Shown here one piece after another: positions 42,331 through 51,502 of a DNA stretch of 64,000 nucleotides; positions within the stretch are counted from its first letter, which is position 1, and each line of letters starts with the position of its first letter. The notes beneath the pieces were generated by a model that was given only the letters and a program-made list of their open reading frames with translations, ran no database searches and was not told where the DNA came from. Where the stretch lies: the NCBI GenBank assembly GCA_964441775.1, contig CAYTVL010000019.1, forward strand, positions 25,697-89,696, read 5' to 3'. The position numbers and the translations under genes are program-made. This DNA comes from SYOC01 sp964441775 (GTDB taxonomy: Bacteria; Desulfobacterota; Binatia; Bin18).

Positions 42331-44424
42331 ATGGAGCAGCAAGCGTATCGTGTTGGCGTTGACATTGGGGGAACGTTTACCGATATCTTTCTCTTGTCTG
42401 AGTCTGGCGCCAAGGTGGCGATCGGGAAAGTGTTGACAACGCCGCGCAATCCGGCGGAAGCCGTCATGACTGGTTTGCGAACTTTGCTTGCCGAACAACA
42501 CATTGCGTGGGAAACGATTGCTCATCTCGTGCATGGCACCACGCTCATTACGAATGCGATCATTGAACGAAAAGGCGCGAAAACGGGGCTGATTACTACG
42601 AAGGGGTTTCGGGACGCCTTGGAAATTGGACGTGAGCGCCGCTATGACATTTATGACATCTCGTTGGAAAATCCTGAACCGCTTGTTCCTCGGTTTTTAC
42701 GACGTGAAGTGACCGAGCGGCTTGACCATACGGGCCGGGTGCTGATTCCTCTCGATCCTGACGAGGCGCTGACGGTGATTCGCGATTTAGTGGAGGAGGG
42801 CGTCGAAGCCGTAGCCGTGTGTTTGTTGCACGCTTTTCGCAATCCAACGCATGAAATGCTGATCAAACAACTTGTGAGCGAATCTTTCCCGCAAGTCACC
42901 TGCTCGGTGTCCTGCGAGGTCATGCCGGAGATTCGCGAATATGAACGGACCTCGACTACGGTGGCCAATGTCTACGTGCAGCCTCTCGCCAAGCGCTATG
43001 TGCAACAACTCAATGCCGATCTGCGCGCAGGGGGATTGCCGCGTGATATGTTTATTATGTTGTCAAACGGAGGAATCACGAGTTGTGAGGTTGCGAGCGC
43101 GTACCCAATTCGTTTGATCGAGTCCGGTCCGGCGGCTGGCGCGCTTGCCGCCGTTTTTCACGGCGCGCGGCAACACTTCGATCGAGTCATTTCTTTTGAC
43201 ATGGGGGGGACGACCGCAAAAATTTGCTTGATTGACCAAGGAAAACCGCTGTTGACGACGGATTTTGAGGCCGCGCGCGTCTATCGTTTCAAGAAGGGCA
43301 GCGGCCTTCCGCTCAAAGTGCCGGTGATCGAAATGGTGGAAATCGGCGCTGGCGGCGGAAGTATTGCTCGTGTTGACAAGATGGGATTGCTCAAAGTGGG
43401 CCCCGACAGCGCCGGCGCTGAGCCCGGACCGGTGTGTTACGATCGCGGCGGAGAAGAACCCACCGTGACGGACGCCGATGTAGTGCTGGGCTATATCAAT
43501 CCCGGGTATTTCCTCGGCGGGAAAATGCCGCTCAACTTAGCGAAAGCCAAGCAAGCGATCGTTGACAAAGTCGCCCGGCCTTTGGGGGTGGACTTGGTGC
43601 GGGCGGCCTGGGGTATCCATCAGGTCGTGAACGAAAACATGGTGAATGCCGCGCGTATCCATCTTGTTGAGAAAGGGCGTGACCCGCGGGATTACAGTCT
43701 GATTGCTTTTGGCGGGGCTGGGCCCGTGCATGCCTATCGGGTGGCGGAACGACTCAAGTTGAAAACGCTCGTGTTTCCGCTGGCGGCTGGAGTGACTTCC
43801 GCCTTTGGCATGCTCACGGCGCCATTAGCCTTTGATTTTGTGCAAAGTTATATCATGACGTTGTCCAAACTTGACTTTGTCATGCTCGAGCACATGTATG
43901 CGGAAATGGAGAGGCGCGGACGAGTATTATTAGAAACTGCTGGAGTGATTGGAGAGATTCGCCTTCTCCGCTCCGCCGACATGCGCTATCTTCATCAAGG
44001 AGTCGAGATTCGCGTTCCGCTTCCAGCGGAGCGCTTGACTCGAGAAGGATTGCCGGCGTTACGACGAGCGTTCAATGAAGAATACGAGCGATTATATAAA
44101 CGTCTCAACTCGGAAGTTGAGATTGAAGTGGTCAACTGGCGATTAGTGGTGTCTGCACCGCCGCCGGTGATTGCGTTACCCGCGCCGCTGCCTGGGTCAA
44201 GCCTGCTTGCTGCGACGCGAAAAGGGGAACGTGAAGTCTATCTGCCAGAACGGAACACGTTTGTGTCCTGTGGCGTTTATGATCGTTATCGGTTGCCGAT
44301 CGGCGCTAGTTTTTCTGGTCCCGCCATAGTGGAAGAACGAGAATGTACGGTTGTGGTCGGTGTCGGTGCTCAGGTCAAAATCGATAAGGAACTGAACCTT
44401 CTGGTGACGTTAACGCAAGAGTAA
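42331..44424 (+). CDS. Hydantoinase A/oxoprolinase family protein
   Basis: A 697-residue HyuA-type subunit. The actin-like ATPase fold shows RVGVDIGGTFTDIFLL at the N-terminus. VHGTTLITNAIIERKGAKTGLITTKGFRD follows. SGPAAGALAAVFHG and SFDMGGTTAKICLID occur in the middle, with EIGAGGGSIARVDKMGLLKVGPDSAGAEPGPVCYDRGG after them. AWGIHQVVNENMVNAARIH completes the pattern. These enzymes use ATP to open hydantoins, 5-oxoproline or carboxylate ketones, normally with a HyuB partner; none follows here. Start at 42331. Confidence 0.88.
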   Translation: MEQQAYRVGVDIGGTFTDIFLLSESGAKVAIGKVLTTPRNPAEAVMTGLRTLLAEQHIAWETIAHLVHGTTLITNAIIERKGAKTGLITTKGFRDALEIGRERRYDIYDISLENPEPLVPRFLRREVTERLDHTGRVLIPLDPDEALTVIRDLVEEGVEAVAVCLLHAFRNPTHEMLIKQLVSESFPQVTCSVSCEVMPEIREYERTSTTVANVYVQPLAKRYVQQLNADLRAGGLPRDMFIMLSNGGITSCEVASAYPIRLIESGPAAGALAAVFHGARQHFDRVISFDMGGTTAKICLIDQGKPLLTTDFEAARVYRFKKGSGLPLKVPVIEMVEIGAGGGSIARVDKMGLLKVGPDSAGAEPGPVCYDRGGEEPTVTDADVVLGYINPGYFLGGKMPLNLAKAKQAIVDKVARPLGVDLVRAAWGIHQVVNENMVNAARIHLVEKGRDPRDYSLIAFGGAGPVHAYRVAERLKLKTLVFPLAAGVTSAFGMLTAPLAFDFVQSYIMTLSKLDFVMLEHMYAEMERRGRVLLETAGVIGEIRLLRSADMRYLHQGVEIRVPLPAERLTREGLPALRRAFNEEYERLYKRLNSEVEIEVVNWRLVVSAPPPVIALPAPLPGSSLLAATRKGEREVYLPERNTFVSCGVYDRYRLPIGASFSGPAIVEERECTVVVGVGAQVKIDKELNLLVTLTQE

Positions 44425-44456
44425 AGAGGCCTGGGTGGTTGAATCCTTAAGGAAAA

Positions 44457-44480
44457 GGCCCGAATGAGGGCATTCGGGCC
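44457..44480 (+). terminator. Hairpin after the HyuA-like gene
   Basis: A perfect 10-bp stem, GGCCCGAATG paired with CATTCGGGCC across a 4-nt loop, lies 33 nt after the stop. No T-run follows, so it may act with Rho or protect the mRNA end. Confidence 0.45.
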
Positions 44481-44755
44481 AGGTGTAAGACGGCGGGGTT
44501 CCCACAACTCCGGACGTCTCTGTGTGCTCAGCAGCCTAGCGAACTCCCTCTATAGGGTCAATACCTGTAGTTTCATAAACTGATTGGCTTCGTCAAAAAA
44601 ACTTTGTGACATCGTTTGCGTAAAAGTAAAACACACTACTAATTTGTTAGAGTCTCTACGCTGCCTCTTTGAAAGCAACAGTATTTTAAGTTCATGAACT
44701 CTTCGTACAGAAAGGGGTTTTTTCGAGAAAACTTTTCCCAAATGGCATTTTTCTC

Positions 44756-44784
44756 TTGACGTGGTGAGGGAGGTTTGTTAGACA
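44756..44784 (+). promoter_or_regulatory. Candidate promoter of the 20-residue peptide unit
   Basis: -35 TTGACG (44756-44761) and -10 TAGACA (44779-44784) with a 17-nt spacer. About 160 nt of leader follow before the peptide start. The 330 bp before it (44425-44755) is AT-rich and shows no gene. Confidence 0.45.
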
Positions 44785-44945
44785 TAGAAATAGATGGTTC
44801 TGCCTAAGGCTCAAATGTGTATAGTAGGGGTTCCCGTAAGCACTGCTAGGTGGAAAGGAATAAGTTTGCTGGCGTAAGCCATCTTGCCCAGTTGGGTGAC
44901 AAAGAGCGACCGAGTCCTGAACACCTAAATTTCTAGGAGGTCTCT

Positions 44946-45008
44946 ATGGCAGCGAAAAAGCCTGCGGCAAAGAAGCCGGCGAAAAAAGCTCCCGCGAAGA
45001 AAAAGTAA
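44946..45008 (+). CDS. 20-residue Lys/Ala/Pro peptide (histone H1-tail-like)
   Basis: ATG at 44946 opens 20 codons encoding MAAKKPAAKKPAKKAPAKKK and a TAA. A strong AGGAGG ribosome site lies 5 nt upstream. The peptide is built from PAKK-type repeats like those in bacterial H1-like DNA-binding proteins and like the leader of the cupin at 17093. It has its own candidate promoter and a clear intrinsic terminator, so it looks like a dedicated transcription unit. The 160-nt leader is long and may be structured or a small RNA. Function unknown; nucleic-acid binding is inferred from charge only. Confidence 0.6.
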   Translation: MAAKKPAAKKPAKKAPAKKK

Positions 45009-45056
45009 GTTTCACTCTCTCTTTTCTATTTCCCTTAGGCGGAAGTGTCGGATGAG

Positions 45057-45089
45057 AAGGCCCTCGACAAGAGGGCCTTTCTTTTTTTT
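45057..45089 (+). terminator. Rho-independent terminator of the peptide unit
   Basis: A 9-bp stem AAGGCCCTC (45057-45065)/GAGGGCCTT (45071-45079) with loop GACAA is followed by TCTTTTTTTT. It is a textbook intrinsic terminator 48 nt after the peptide stop. Confidence 0.9.
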
Positions 45090-45146
45090 CCGTAGCCCGG
45101 TATCAGGAAGCGCGCTCAGCGTCATCCGCAAGAATGGAGTATCAGC

Positions 45147-45533
45147 ATGGCAGATTCAGCCGAAGAAAAGATTCCGCAACTGAAAGTCTCAAGCGCCTAT
45201 CCTGGTGAATGGTACATTGTCGATGTTGATGGAGGCGATAGCGAGCTGAAAATGGAATTACGTCGTCCTGTCGGCATCGATTCCTCTGATGTGTTTCATC
45301 TTCGCATCACGGCCCCTATGCGGGCTTTTGACGTGCAGAGCACTAAAGCGGGTGGGGCTGAACACACGCATGCGGGGGTTGAAACTGTCCATCTCACCTT
45401 TAACGGACCCTCAACGGTCTGGCCGGATTTTGTCCGTTGCATTCAGGCGATCGCGAGCGTGTTCGATACGTTGTCTACCTCTCCCTTAGATAGAGAGAAG
45501 GTCCGCGAACATTTTTTCCGCAATAAAAAATAA
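45147..45533 (+). CDS. Conserved-looking protein of unknown function
   Basis: A 128-residue soluble protein (SSAYPGEWYIVDVDGGDSELKMELRRPVG... ending REKVREHFFRNKK). No family recognised. ATG at 45147 has GGAG 9 nt upstream. It stands between the peptide unit and the convergent VWFA gene. Confidence 0.6.
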   Translation: MADSAEEKIPQLKVSSAYPGEWYIVDVDGGDSELKMELRRPVGIDSSDVFHLRITAPMRAFDVQSTKAGGAEHTHAGVETVHLTFNGPSTVWPDFVRCIQAIASVFDTLSTSPLDREKVREHFFRNKK

Positions 45534-45553
45534 CGCGGCGTTTCCTCAGTCTC

Positions 45554-46762
45554 TTAATTCCGAAAAATAGTTCTCGTCTTCTCTTCTGGTGTTGGAGAAT
45601 CAAGGGCGTATCCTTGTTGGGTTCGCACGGTCAGTTGACCCGCCTCTTTGGCGCGGGCTTCGACTCGCACGCGTCGATAGTGTGACCCAGGTCGGGTCGG
45701 GGCGTAGCCGAGACTGTATTGTGAACGTAATTCTCGCGAGATCGTTTGGATCGCCTGATCAAGGACAGGTTCGTTATCGACGACGTCGCGTTCGTTCATC
45801 GTGAATAAAGCGCCCCCAGTTTCGGTGGTGATGTCATGAAGAATGCGAGCGCCAAATCCGCTTCCCACCCCGTTGCTTCCGCCGAAAGCGAAAGGACCAA
45901 TTTGAATACTGCCCACTCCGCCACCGCGATCGACAATGCCAATGGCGTACACAAGCACTCCGGCGCGCCGCGCTGCGCTGATGACCTGATCTATGGTGCT
46001 GTAGCTATTCATGTCATCGCCGTCGCTGATAATCACCAGGGTTCTTTTGGCGTTATGCCCGTGCCGGATATGTCGGAGTCCGTCCAAGATTGCATCGTAA
46101 AGGGCCGTGCCGCCGAGAGGTCGAAGATAGGCCATTGCTTGGGTCAACAGTAAGCGACTATCGGTAAAGTCCTGTAACAGCTTGGGCTGGGTACTAAAGG
46201 ATTCAAGGAAGACTTCATCGCGGGCGCGAATGGCGTCAATCATGCGATGGAGTGCAAAGCGGGCGCGCTCGATTTTGGTCGTCATGCTGCCGCTGACGTC
46301 AATGAGGAGTCCCATGCTCAACGGCTCTTTTTCACCAGTATTAAAATAGGTAACTTTCTGCGGCTCCTCGTCTTCGTACACGTCGAAATCTCCGGCTTGA
46401 AGTCCGGAGACATAGCGACCTTGCTGGTCAGTGACAGTGACGGTGATGAGTTGTTCCGGATGCGGCTCCTCACTCTGCTGACGTGATGGGAGCTCTGTCT
46501 GTCGACGTGGAGGCTCCGATGGCTCTTGTGCATGTGGAGGGATCTCCAGCACCTGTTTGCCCGAAGGCGTGGTGCGTTGTGGGGCGGGAAGGCGCGTTTC
46601 CCCTTGCGGAGCCGGTTTGGTTCCTTGCCAATCCTCCGGCCACGGGCCTTGCCAGCCATCCGGGCGTGGAGCAGTGTGTTGATTTTGTGGAAAAGCGGCT
46701 TGCGTTCCCATGAAGAGAAAAAACCCGAACAGCAACAGACCGACATGAATACGTGAGCGCAT
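45554..46762 (-). CDS. Secreted VWFA-related domain protein
   Basis: A 402-residue exported protein. The Sec signal peptide ends near residue 25 (FFLFMGTQAAFPQ). A Pro/Gln-rich region follows, then VTVTDQQGRYVSGLQAGDFDVYEDEEPQKV, a short beta domain seen in VWFA-related (TIGR03436-type) proteins. A von Willebrand A domain follows with the MIDAS motif LLIDVSGSM and TLVIISDGDDMNSYS. Likely periplasmic or surface adhesion/scaffold protein. Start at 46762 has GGAGGG upstream. Confidence 0.85.
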   Translation of the reverse strand: MRSRIHVGLLLFGFFLFMGTQAAFPQNQHTAPRPDGWQGPWPEDWQGTKPAPQGETRLPAPQRTTPSGKQVLEIPPHAQEPSEPPRRQTELPSRQQSEEPHPEQLITVTVTDQQGRYVSGLQAGDFDVYEDEEPQKVTYFNTGEKEPLSMGLLIDVSGSMTTKIERARFALHRMIDAIRARDEVFLESFSTQPKLLQDFTDSRLLLTQAMAYLRPLGGTALYDAILDGLRHIRHGHNAKRTLVIISDGDDMNSYSTIDQVISAARRAGVLVYAIGIVDRGGGVGSIQIGPFAFGGSNGVGSGFGARILHDITTETGGALFTMNERDVVDNEPVLDQAIQTISRELRSQYSLGYAPTRPGSHYRRVRVEARAKEAGQLTVRTQQGYALDSPTPEEKTRTIFRN

Positions 46763-46897
46763 GATCCGCCCTCCTGTCCCCAACCTTAACGCCTTCTCTG
46801 AAACGTAACAAGCTATTCCAACCATCGTAGGGTTGACCTTGACCGTTGCAGAGTCCATCCGTATGTGAGTGCCTGAAGCTCAGAATGGAGTGTGCTC

Positions 46898-47416
46898 ATG
46901 ATTATTACCCATCACGGGGTGACTCCCCAAATCCACCCGAGCGCTTACGTGCAGCAGAGCGCGCAGGTCATTGGGGACGTGCACATCGGCGCCGAATCTA
47001 GTGTGTGGTTCAATGCGGTCATTCGTGGCGATGTCTGCTTTATCCGCATCGGTGAGCGTGTCAACATTCAAGACAATGCGACTATCCATGTTTTCAGCGG
47101 CGGCATTCTCACGATTCTTGGCAACGGCGTCTCCGTGGCCCACAATGTGGTGGTGCATGCCTGTACGATTCACGATTTCACCTTGGTCGGTATGGGCGCG
47201 ATTGTCTTGGATGGAGCGGAAGTCGGTAAAGAATGTCTTATTGCCGCTGGCGCGGTGGTTGGGCCGCGTGCGCAAATCCCTCCCCGCTCCTTGGTCGTGG
47301 GCAATCCCGCCAAAGTGCTGCGCCCGCTGAAACCGGAAGAAATTGAGCGGCTGCACGACACCGCCAACAATTATGTGCGCTTCGCGCAAACGTATGTGGT
47401 CGATGGCATTCTGTAA
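46898..47416 (+). CDS. Gamma-class carbonic anhydrase-like hexapeptide-repeat protein
   Basis: A 172-residue left-handed beta-helix protein of the gamma-carbonic anhydrase/YrdA family. It has AESSVWFNAVIRGDVCFIRIGERVNIQDNATIHV, GNGVSVAHNVVVHACTIHD and VGMGAIVLDGAEVG, carrying the three zinc-ligand histidines in the usual places. ATG at 46898 has GGAG 7 nt upstream. It overlaps the next gene by 14 nt. Confidence 0.88.
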   Translation: MIITHHGVTPQIHPSAYVQQSAQVIGDVHIGAESSVWFNAVIRGDVCFIRIGERVNIQDNATIHVFSGGILTILGNGVSVAHNVVVHACTIHDFTLVGMGAIVLDGAEVGKECLIAAGAVVGPRAQIPPRSLVVGNPAKVLRPLKPEEIERLHDTANNYVRFAQTYVVDGIL

Positions 47417-48698
47417 GCTCCCGCCGAGGCGCGCACGGATAGCGCTGCTCACGCTGCTCGTGGCGTGTGGGGCTCCAACCTTCGGGCTAGCTGTGAGTAG
47501 GGAGGAGATTCGTGCGCGTGGGCTCCTGCGGGTCGGCATGAGTGGCGATTACGCACCTTTTTGTCTTTGCCCGGAATCGGGTGAGTCGACACGAACGAAT
47601 GACCAATGCGTGGGGTTTGAGGTTGAAGCTGCTCGACGTCTCGCCGCCAACCTTGGCGTGCGTCTAGAGATTGTCCGTTTTCACTGGCCGGAGTTGCGTC
47701 ACAATCTCGAAGCAGGAAAATTTGATGTCGCCATGAGCGGCGTGACGATGAGACCGGACCGACTCTTATTTGCGACGTTTACCCATCCGTATGCGGTGGC
47801 CGGCACCGTCGTACTTGTAGCTGATCCAAAGCGATTTCCTTCGGTAGCGGGAGTGAACCAAACAGGTGTTCGTTTAGCGGTGAATGCTGGCGGTCACCTT
47901 GAGCAAGTCGCTCGTGCCCAGTTTTCTTCTGCAACAGTGTTGACAACTTTACAAAATAGAGAGTTACCTTTGCTTATCGAGAACCACCAAGCCGATGCTT
48001 TATTGACCGATTCTTTTGAGGCGCCTGAGTTTCTGGCTGCGCACCCCACCCTCTCGGCATTGCCTGCGTTTGGTCGAGATCGTAAAGCCTACCTGGTGCG
48101 CCGCGCGGATTGGGAATGGCGGGAGTGGTTAAACTACTGGCTTGCTGATCGAGAACAAGACGGATTTCTTGCCGCATTACGCGGACAGTGGCTCAAAGCG
48201 CAGACGAGGCAGCCGTTGTCTCCGCTGACGGCGTTTTTCGCGCTGCTCGATCTGCGTTTGGCGTTCATGCCAGCGGTAGAGGACTACAAGCAACGTCAGG
48301 CTGCTCCGATTGAGGATCTGAAGCAAGAAGCCGCTGTGATTGAACATGCCGCCGCGGTTGCGCGCGAGCAAGGGCGAGGGCCGGAAGCGGGACAAGCCTT
48401 ATTCCGTGGGCAAATTGAGCTGGCAAAGCAGGTACAGCGCTTTGTCCTCAACAGTCCAGAGCGTATGCCAAAGTGGGCGCACGGGCTCGACCTCACTACG
48501 GAACTGCGTCCCATACTGGCTGATCTGGGCGACCAAATCTTGGCGTTGCTTCCTCAAATCGCTGGTTCGTCCACGACGCAGGCTGCTCTGGAACACTTGG
48601 CCGAAGAGGAGATTCTCACGGAAGGTGTAGGCAAAGAAGAGAAGCGCTGGCTCGGGGCTGCTGTCTGGCGAGTCAGCGCGGAGCGGCTTCCATATTAA
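47403..48698 (+). CDS. Periplasmic cyclohexadienyl dehydratase-like / AroQ-gamma chorismate mutase fusion
   Basis: A 431-residue exported protein. A signal peptide occupies about residues 1-28. Residues 30-265 form a solute-binding-fold domain of the PheC cyclohexadienyl dehydratase type (GLLRVGMSGDYAPFCL, FDVAMSGVTMRPDRLLFATFTHPY). From about residue 270 a helical domain reads FFALLDLRLAFMPAVEDYK...PIEDLKQEAAV...FRGQIELAKQVQ, which is the AroQ-gamma (periplasmic) chorismate mutase pattern. The two activities would turn chorismate into phenylpyruvate outside the cytoplasm. The start overlaps the preceding gene. Confidence 0.78.
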   Translation: MAFCKLPPRRARIALLTLLVACGAPTFGLAVSREEIRARGLLRVGMSGDYAPFCLCPESGESTRTNDQCVGFEVEAARRLAANLGVRLEIVRFHWPELRHNLEAGKFDVAMSGVTMRPDRLLFATFTHPYAVAGTVVLVADPKRFPSVAGVNQTGVRLAVNAGGHLEQVARAQFSSATVLTTLQNRELPLLIENHQADALLTDSFEAPEFLAAHPTLSALPAFGRDRKAYLVRRADWEWREWLNYWLADREQDGFLAALRGQWLKAQTRQPLSPLTAFFALLDLRLAFMPAVEDYKQRQAAPIEDLKQEAAVIEHAAAVAREQGRGPEAGQALFRGQIELAKQVQRFVLNSPERMPKWAHGLDLTTELRPILADLGDQILALLPQIAGSSTTQAALEHLAEEEILTEGVGKEEKRWLGAAVWRVSAERLPY

Positions 48699-48770
48699 CA
48701 AGAAAAAGAAGATTTTGTTATCAAGAATGAAACTGCTACGTGTAAGAACTACCCTGGAGTTGCGTGTTGT

Positions 48771-49700
48771 TTACTGTCCACCCCTAAGCTTGGCGATTTT
48801 CGTGCGGACCTCGGCGGCATCGGTTGCCCCGGGCGCGATGAGCAGATAGCGATCGTACGCCTGCGCCGCCGCCGAACGATCCCCTTTTTCTTCAAACGCT
48901 TGGCCGATGTTACGATAAGCGGCGCTGAATTTACTGTTCAGGCGCAGCGCGTTCTGATACGCTGCGATAGCTTCATCCAAGTTACCGGTGGCGCGAAAGG
49001 CGAGCCCTAAATTGTTGGACGCCTCCACGGAGTTAGGTTTGAGTCGTAGGGCCGAGAGAAAGGCGGCAACGGCTCCGGCTGCATCGTTTTTTGCCAAAAG
49101 TGACTGGCCCTGCTGCAAATGGTCTTGTGCCGTGCCTGCAGCCGGGGTGGGAAAACGATGTTGACGAATGGCGTCACCCAGCGCCACTGTTTCTGGAGAG
49201 GGCGGTGAGGAAGTGAGGTACTGAGTGTAAGCGGCGATTGCTCCGTCTTGATCCTTTTTTTGTTCGAGCGCATTACCGAGATTATAATACGCTGCTGGGT
49301 GTTCTTGGCTCGACACGCGGAACGCGGCGATGGCGCCATCGAGGTCGCCACGGTCCGCCAAAGCCAAACCGAGACCGTGAAGAGCATCAATCCGTGTTTT
49401 GTCAAGCTGAACTGCGGCTTGCAATTCTGAAATCGCTGAGGCGCTGTCATCGTGAAAATAATACGCCATCCCCAAATTGGCGTGGACCGCTGCATTGTTG
49501 GGTTCGGTACGCAGCGCGGCAGTGAACGCTTGAATCGCTTCTTCCCAACGCCCTTGGCTCATGAACATCTCCCCTTGTTGAGGTTGATCAGGGGCCGCTT
49601 GGTTGGCGTGGACTTGCATGGAGCAAATGTGGACGAGAAGAATGCTAACAATTCTATAGAAAATAATCGGTGAACCCCGCCGAGCCGCGTATAGAAACAT
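48771..49700 (-). CDS. Exported TPR-repeat protein
   Basis: A 309-residue protein with an N-terminal hydrophobic signal (IVSILLVHICSMQVHA) and about seven tetratricopeptide repeats (for example NNAAVHANLGMAYYFHDD, AAYYNLGNALEQKKD, VEASNNLGLAFRATGNLDEAIAAYQNAL). Likely a periplasmic or membrane-attached scaffold. No partner is evident. Confidence 0.82.
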   Translation of the reverse strand: MFLYAARRGSPIIFYRIVSILLVHICSMQVHANQAAPDQPQQGEMFMSQGRWEEAIQAFTAALRTEPNNAAVHANLGMAYYFHDDSASAISELQAAVQLDKTRIDALHGLGLALADRGDLDGAIAAFRVSSQEHPAAYYNLGNALEQKKDQDGAIAAYTQYLTSSPPSPETVALGDAIRQHRFPTPAAGTAQDHLQQGQSLLAKNDAAGAVAAFLSALRLKPNSVEASNNLGLAFRATGNLDEAIAAYQNALRLNSKFSAAYRNIGQAFEEKGDRSAAAQAYDRYLLIAPGATDAAEVRTKIAKLRGGQ

Positions 49701-49825
49701 TGATCAAACCTTTCTCTTCAACGCAGTAGATAAATAAGGACTGCGTTGGTTTCACTCTCCTGCCCTTTACCTGTTCCCCCACCTCCTTGTAAAGTCCAAA
49801 GCAACGTAGCACGAGAGGGACACTC

Positions 49826-50992
49826 ATGGATTTTACCTTGCTTGAAGAACATCGCATGCTCCAAGACACGGTTCGTCGCTTTATTCGACAAGAACTCTTG
49901 CCTCTCGAATCACTTGTCCTGCAGCGCGACACGCAAGGACTCACCGGGGAAGAATTGTTGCCGAACGACATTGAAGAACGCCTGCTGGCAAAAGCGCGGG
50001 ACGCTGGTTTGTGGGGCTTGGATGTGCCTGAGGAGTTCGGCGGTCTCAATCTGGGCGCCCTGCCTAAATGCTTGGCTAATGAAGAGCTGCACAAGACAAT
50101 CACGCCTTTTATTTTTCCACCGGACGCGCCCAATCTTCACATGTTGATGCAAACCTGTACCCCCGAGCAGCGTGAGAAGTATTTACTGCCGTATGCACGA
50201 GGAGACGCGCATTCAGCCATTGCGATTTCCGAGCCTGGAGCTGGCTCTGATCCTGCCGGAATGCAGACCTCTGCCGTGAAGAAAGGCGATCAGTGGGTAA
50301 TTAACGGGAGAAAAATCTGGATCTCGCGCGCCCATGTCGCAGATTTCATTATCGTGATGGCGGTGACGGACAAGGAAAAACGCGCCCGGGGCGGCATTAC
50401 CGCATTTCTCGTGGATAAAGGCACACCAGGGTTGGTGCTTCAGCGGCAAATCCCGGTGATTGGGAGTCATGCTCCCTGGGAAATTGTCTTTGAAGATATG
50501 ACTATTCCTGACTCACAAGTTTTAGGATCAATTGGACAGGGGTTCGCACCTATGCAGTTACGATTGACCGTGCGGCGATTAGAGATCGGCAGTTGGTGTG
50601 TGGGGTTGGCGCAACGCTGTCTGGATATGATGGTCGACTATGCAAAACAACGAGTGACGTTCGGGCAACGTTTGGCGGATCGGCAAGCGATTCAATGGTT
50701 CATTGCTGATTCTGCAACCGATATTTATGCGTCTCGCCTTATGACACATCATGGTGCGTGGAAATTCGATCAAGGGGAAGAGGTGCGTCAAGAAGCATCC
50801 ATGCTCAAAGTGTTCGCCACAGAAATGGCTACGCGAGTAGCAGACCGCGCGATGCAAATGCACGGCGGAATGGGAATGTCCAAAGAGCTTCCCTTAGAAT
50901 TTATTTACCGACGACTGCGTCCCATGCGGATTTTTGAAGGTCCGACCGAAGTACACCGCTGGGTGATTGCGCGCTCTTTATTGAAGGACTAA
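49826..50992 (+). CDS. Acyl-CoA dehydrogenase
   Basis: A 388-residue FAD-dependent acyl-CoA dehydrogenase. The FAD/substrate loop is AIAISEPGAGSDPAGMQT, the middle domain has WVINGRKIWISRAHVADF, and the C-terminus has QMHGGMGMSKELPLEFIYR. Length is normal. It is a paralogue of the enzyme at 19360-20553 and stands alone. Substrate unknown. Confidence 0.9.
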   Translation: MDFTLLEEHRMLQDTVRRFIRQELLPLESLVLQRDTQGLTGEELLPNDIEERLLAKARDAGLWGLDVPEEFGGLNLGALPKCLANEELHKTITPFIFPPDAPNLHMLMQTCTPEQREKYLLPYARGDAHSAIAISEPGAGSDPAGMQTSAVKKGDQWVINGRKIWISRAHVADFIIVMAVTDKEKRARGGITAFLVDKGTPGLVLQRQIPVIGSHAPWEIVFEDMTIPDSQVLGSIGQGFAPMQLRLTVRRLEIGSWCVGLAQRCLDMMVDYAKQRVTFGQRLADRQAIQWFIADSATDIYASRLMTHHGAWKFDQGEEVRQEASMLKVFATEMATRVADRAMQMHGGMGMSKELPLEFIYRRLRPMRIFEGPTEVHRWVIARSLLKD

Positions 50993-51205
50993 TTACGCGT
51001 GCAGTGCGTACGCGTCGATCTCTTCTATTTCGTTAGGGAACACCGGGACAGTAAATCCCTGATCCCACTCGACGAAGACTAAATGTCGATCTAGGTTGTC
51101 GACCTCATGGCGAATCGTACCGAGCGAGTCCCTACGTAAATCGCCCGCTACGGTTCGGACAAATCTGATAGTGCGGCAACGCCTTCCTGTCCGTGTCTGA
51201 TCCAT
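50993..51205 (-). CDS. Small conserved protein
   Basis: A 70-residue protein whose middle, RRDSLGTIRHEVDNLDRHLVFVEWDQGFTVPVFPNEIE, follows a pattern seen in many short uncharacterised bacterial proteins (strand, NLGR-type turn, W-D-G-x-x-x-x-F-P-x-E-I). Function unknown. It is convergent with the acyl-CoA dehydrogenase, with stops adjacent. The 297 bp upstream to 51502 is AT-rich and holds no gene or clear site that I can see. Confidence 0.6.
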   Translation of the reverse strand: MDQTRTGRRCRTIRFVRTVAGDLRRDSLGTIRHEVDNLDRHLVFVEWDQGFTVPVFPNEIEEIDAYALHA

Positions 51206-51502
51206 GATATTCCCCGTTTCTTTTTACCTTTTACATTCATCGGACATTTATTCATTCTATTGAGCAATAAGTATGCCTATTGGCCTCTTAGGAATTTTGT
51301 AGTGAAAAAGAGAAAATGTGAAGTCATTTCAACAAGATATTGTTCGCGAAAAAGAGAGGGTCGCGTTTTGCTGGTAAGATTTGCTACAGGTCCGTGATGC
51401 TGTGACACAATTTTGTTCACTGGTGTTCATAGTTGCGTCACTAGAGGGAGCAGTTTATTGTGAGGACGATTTTTCGCTATCCGTGAAAAAGGGGAAGAAT
51501 AC

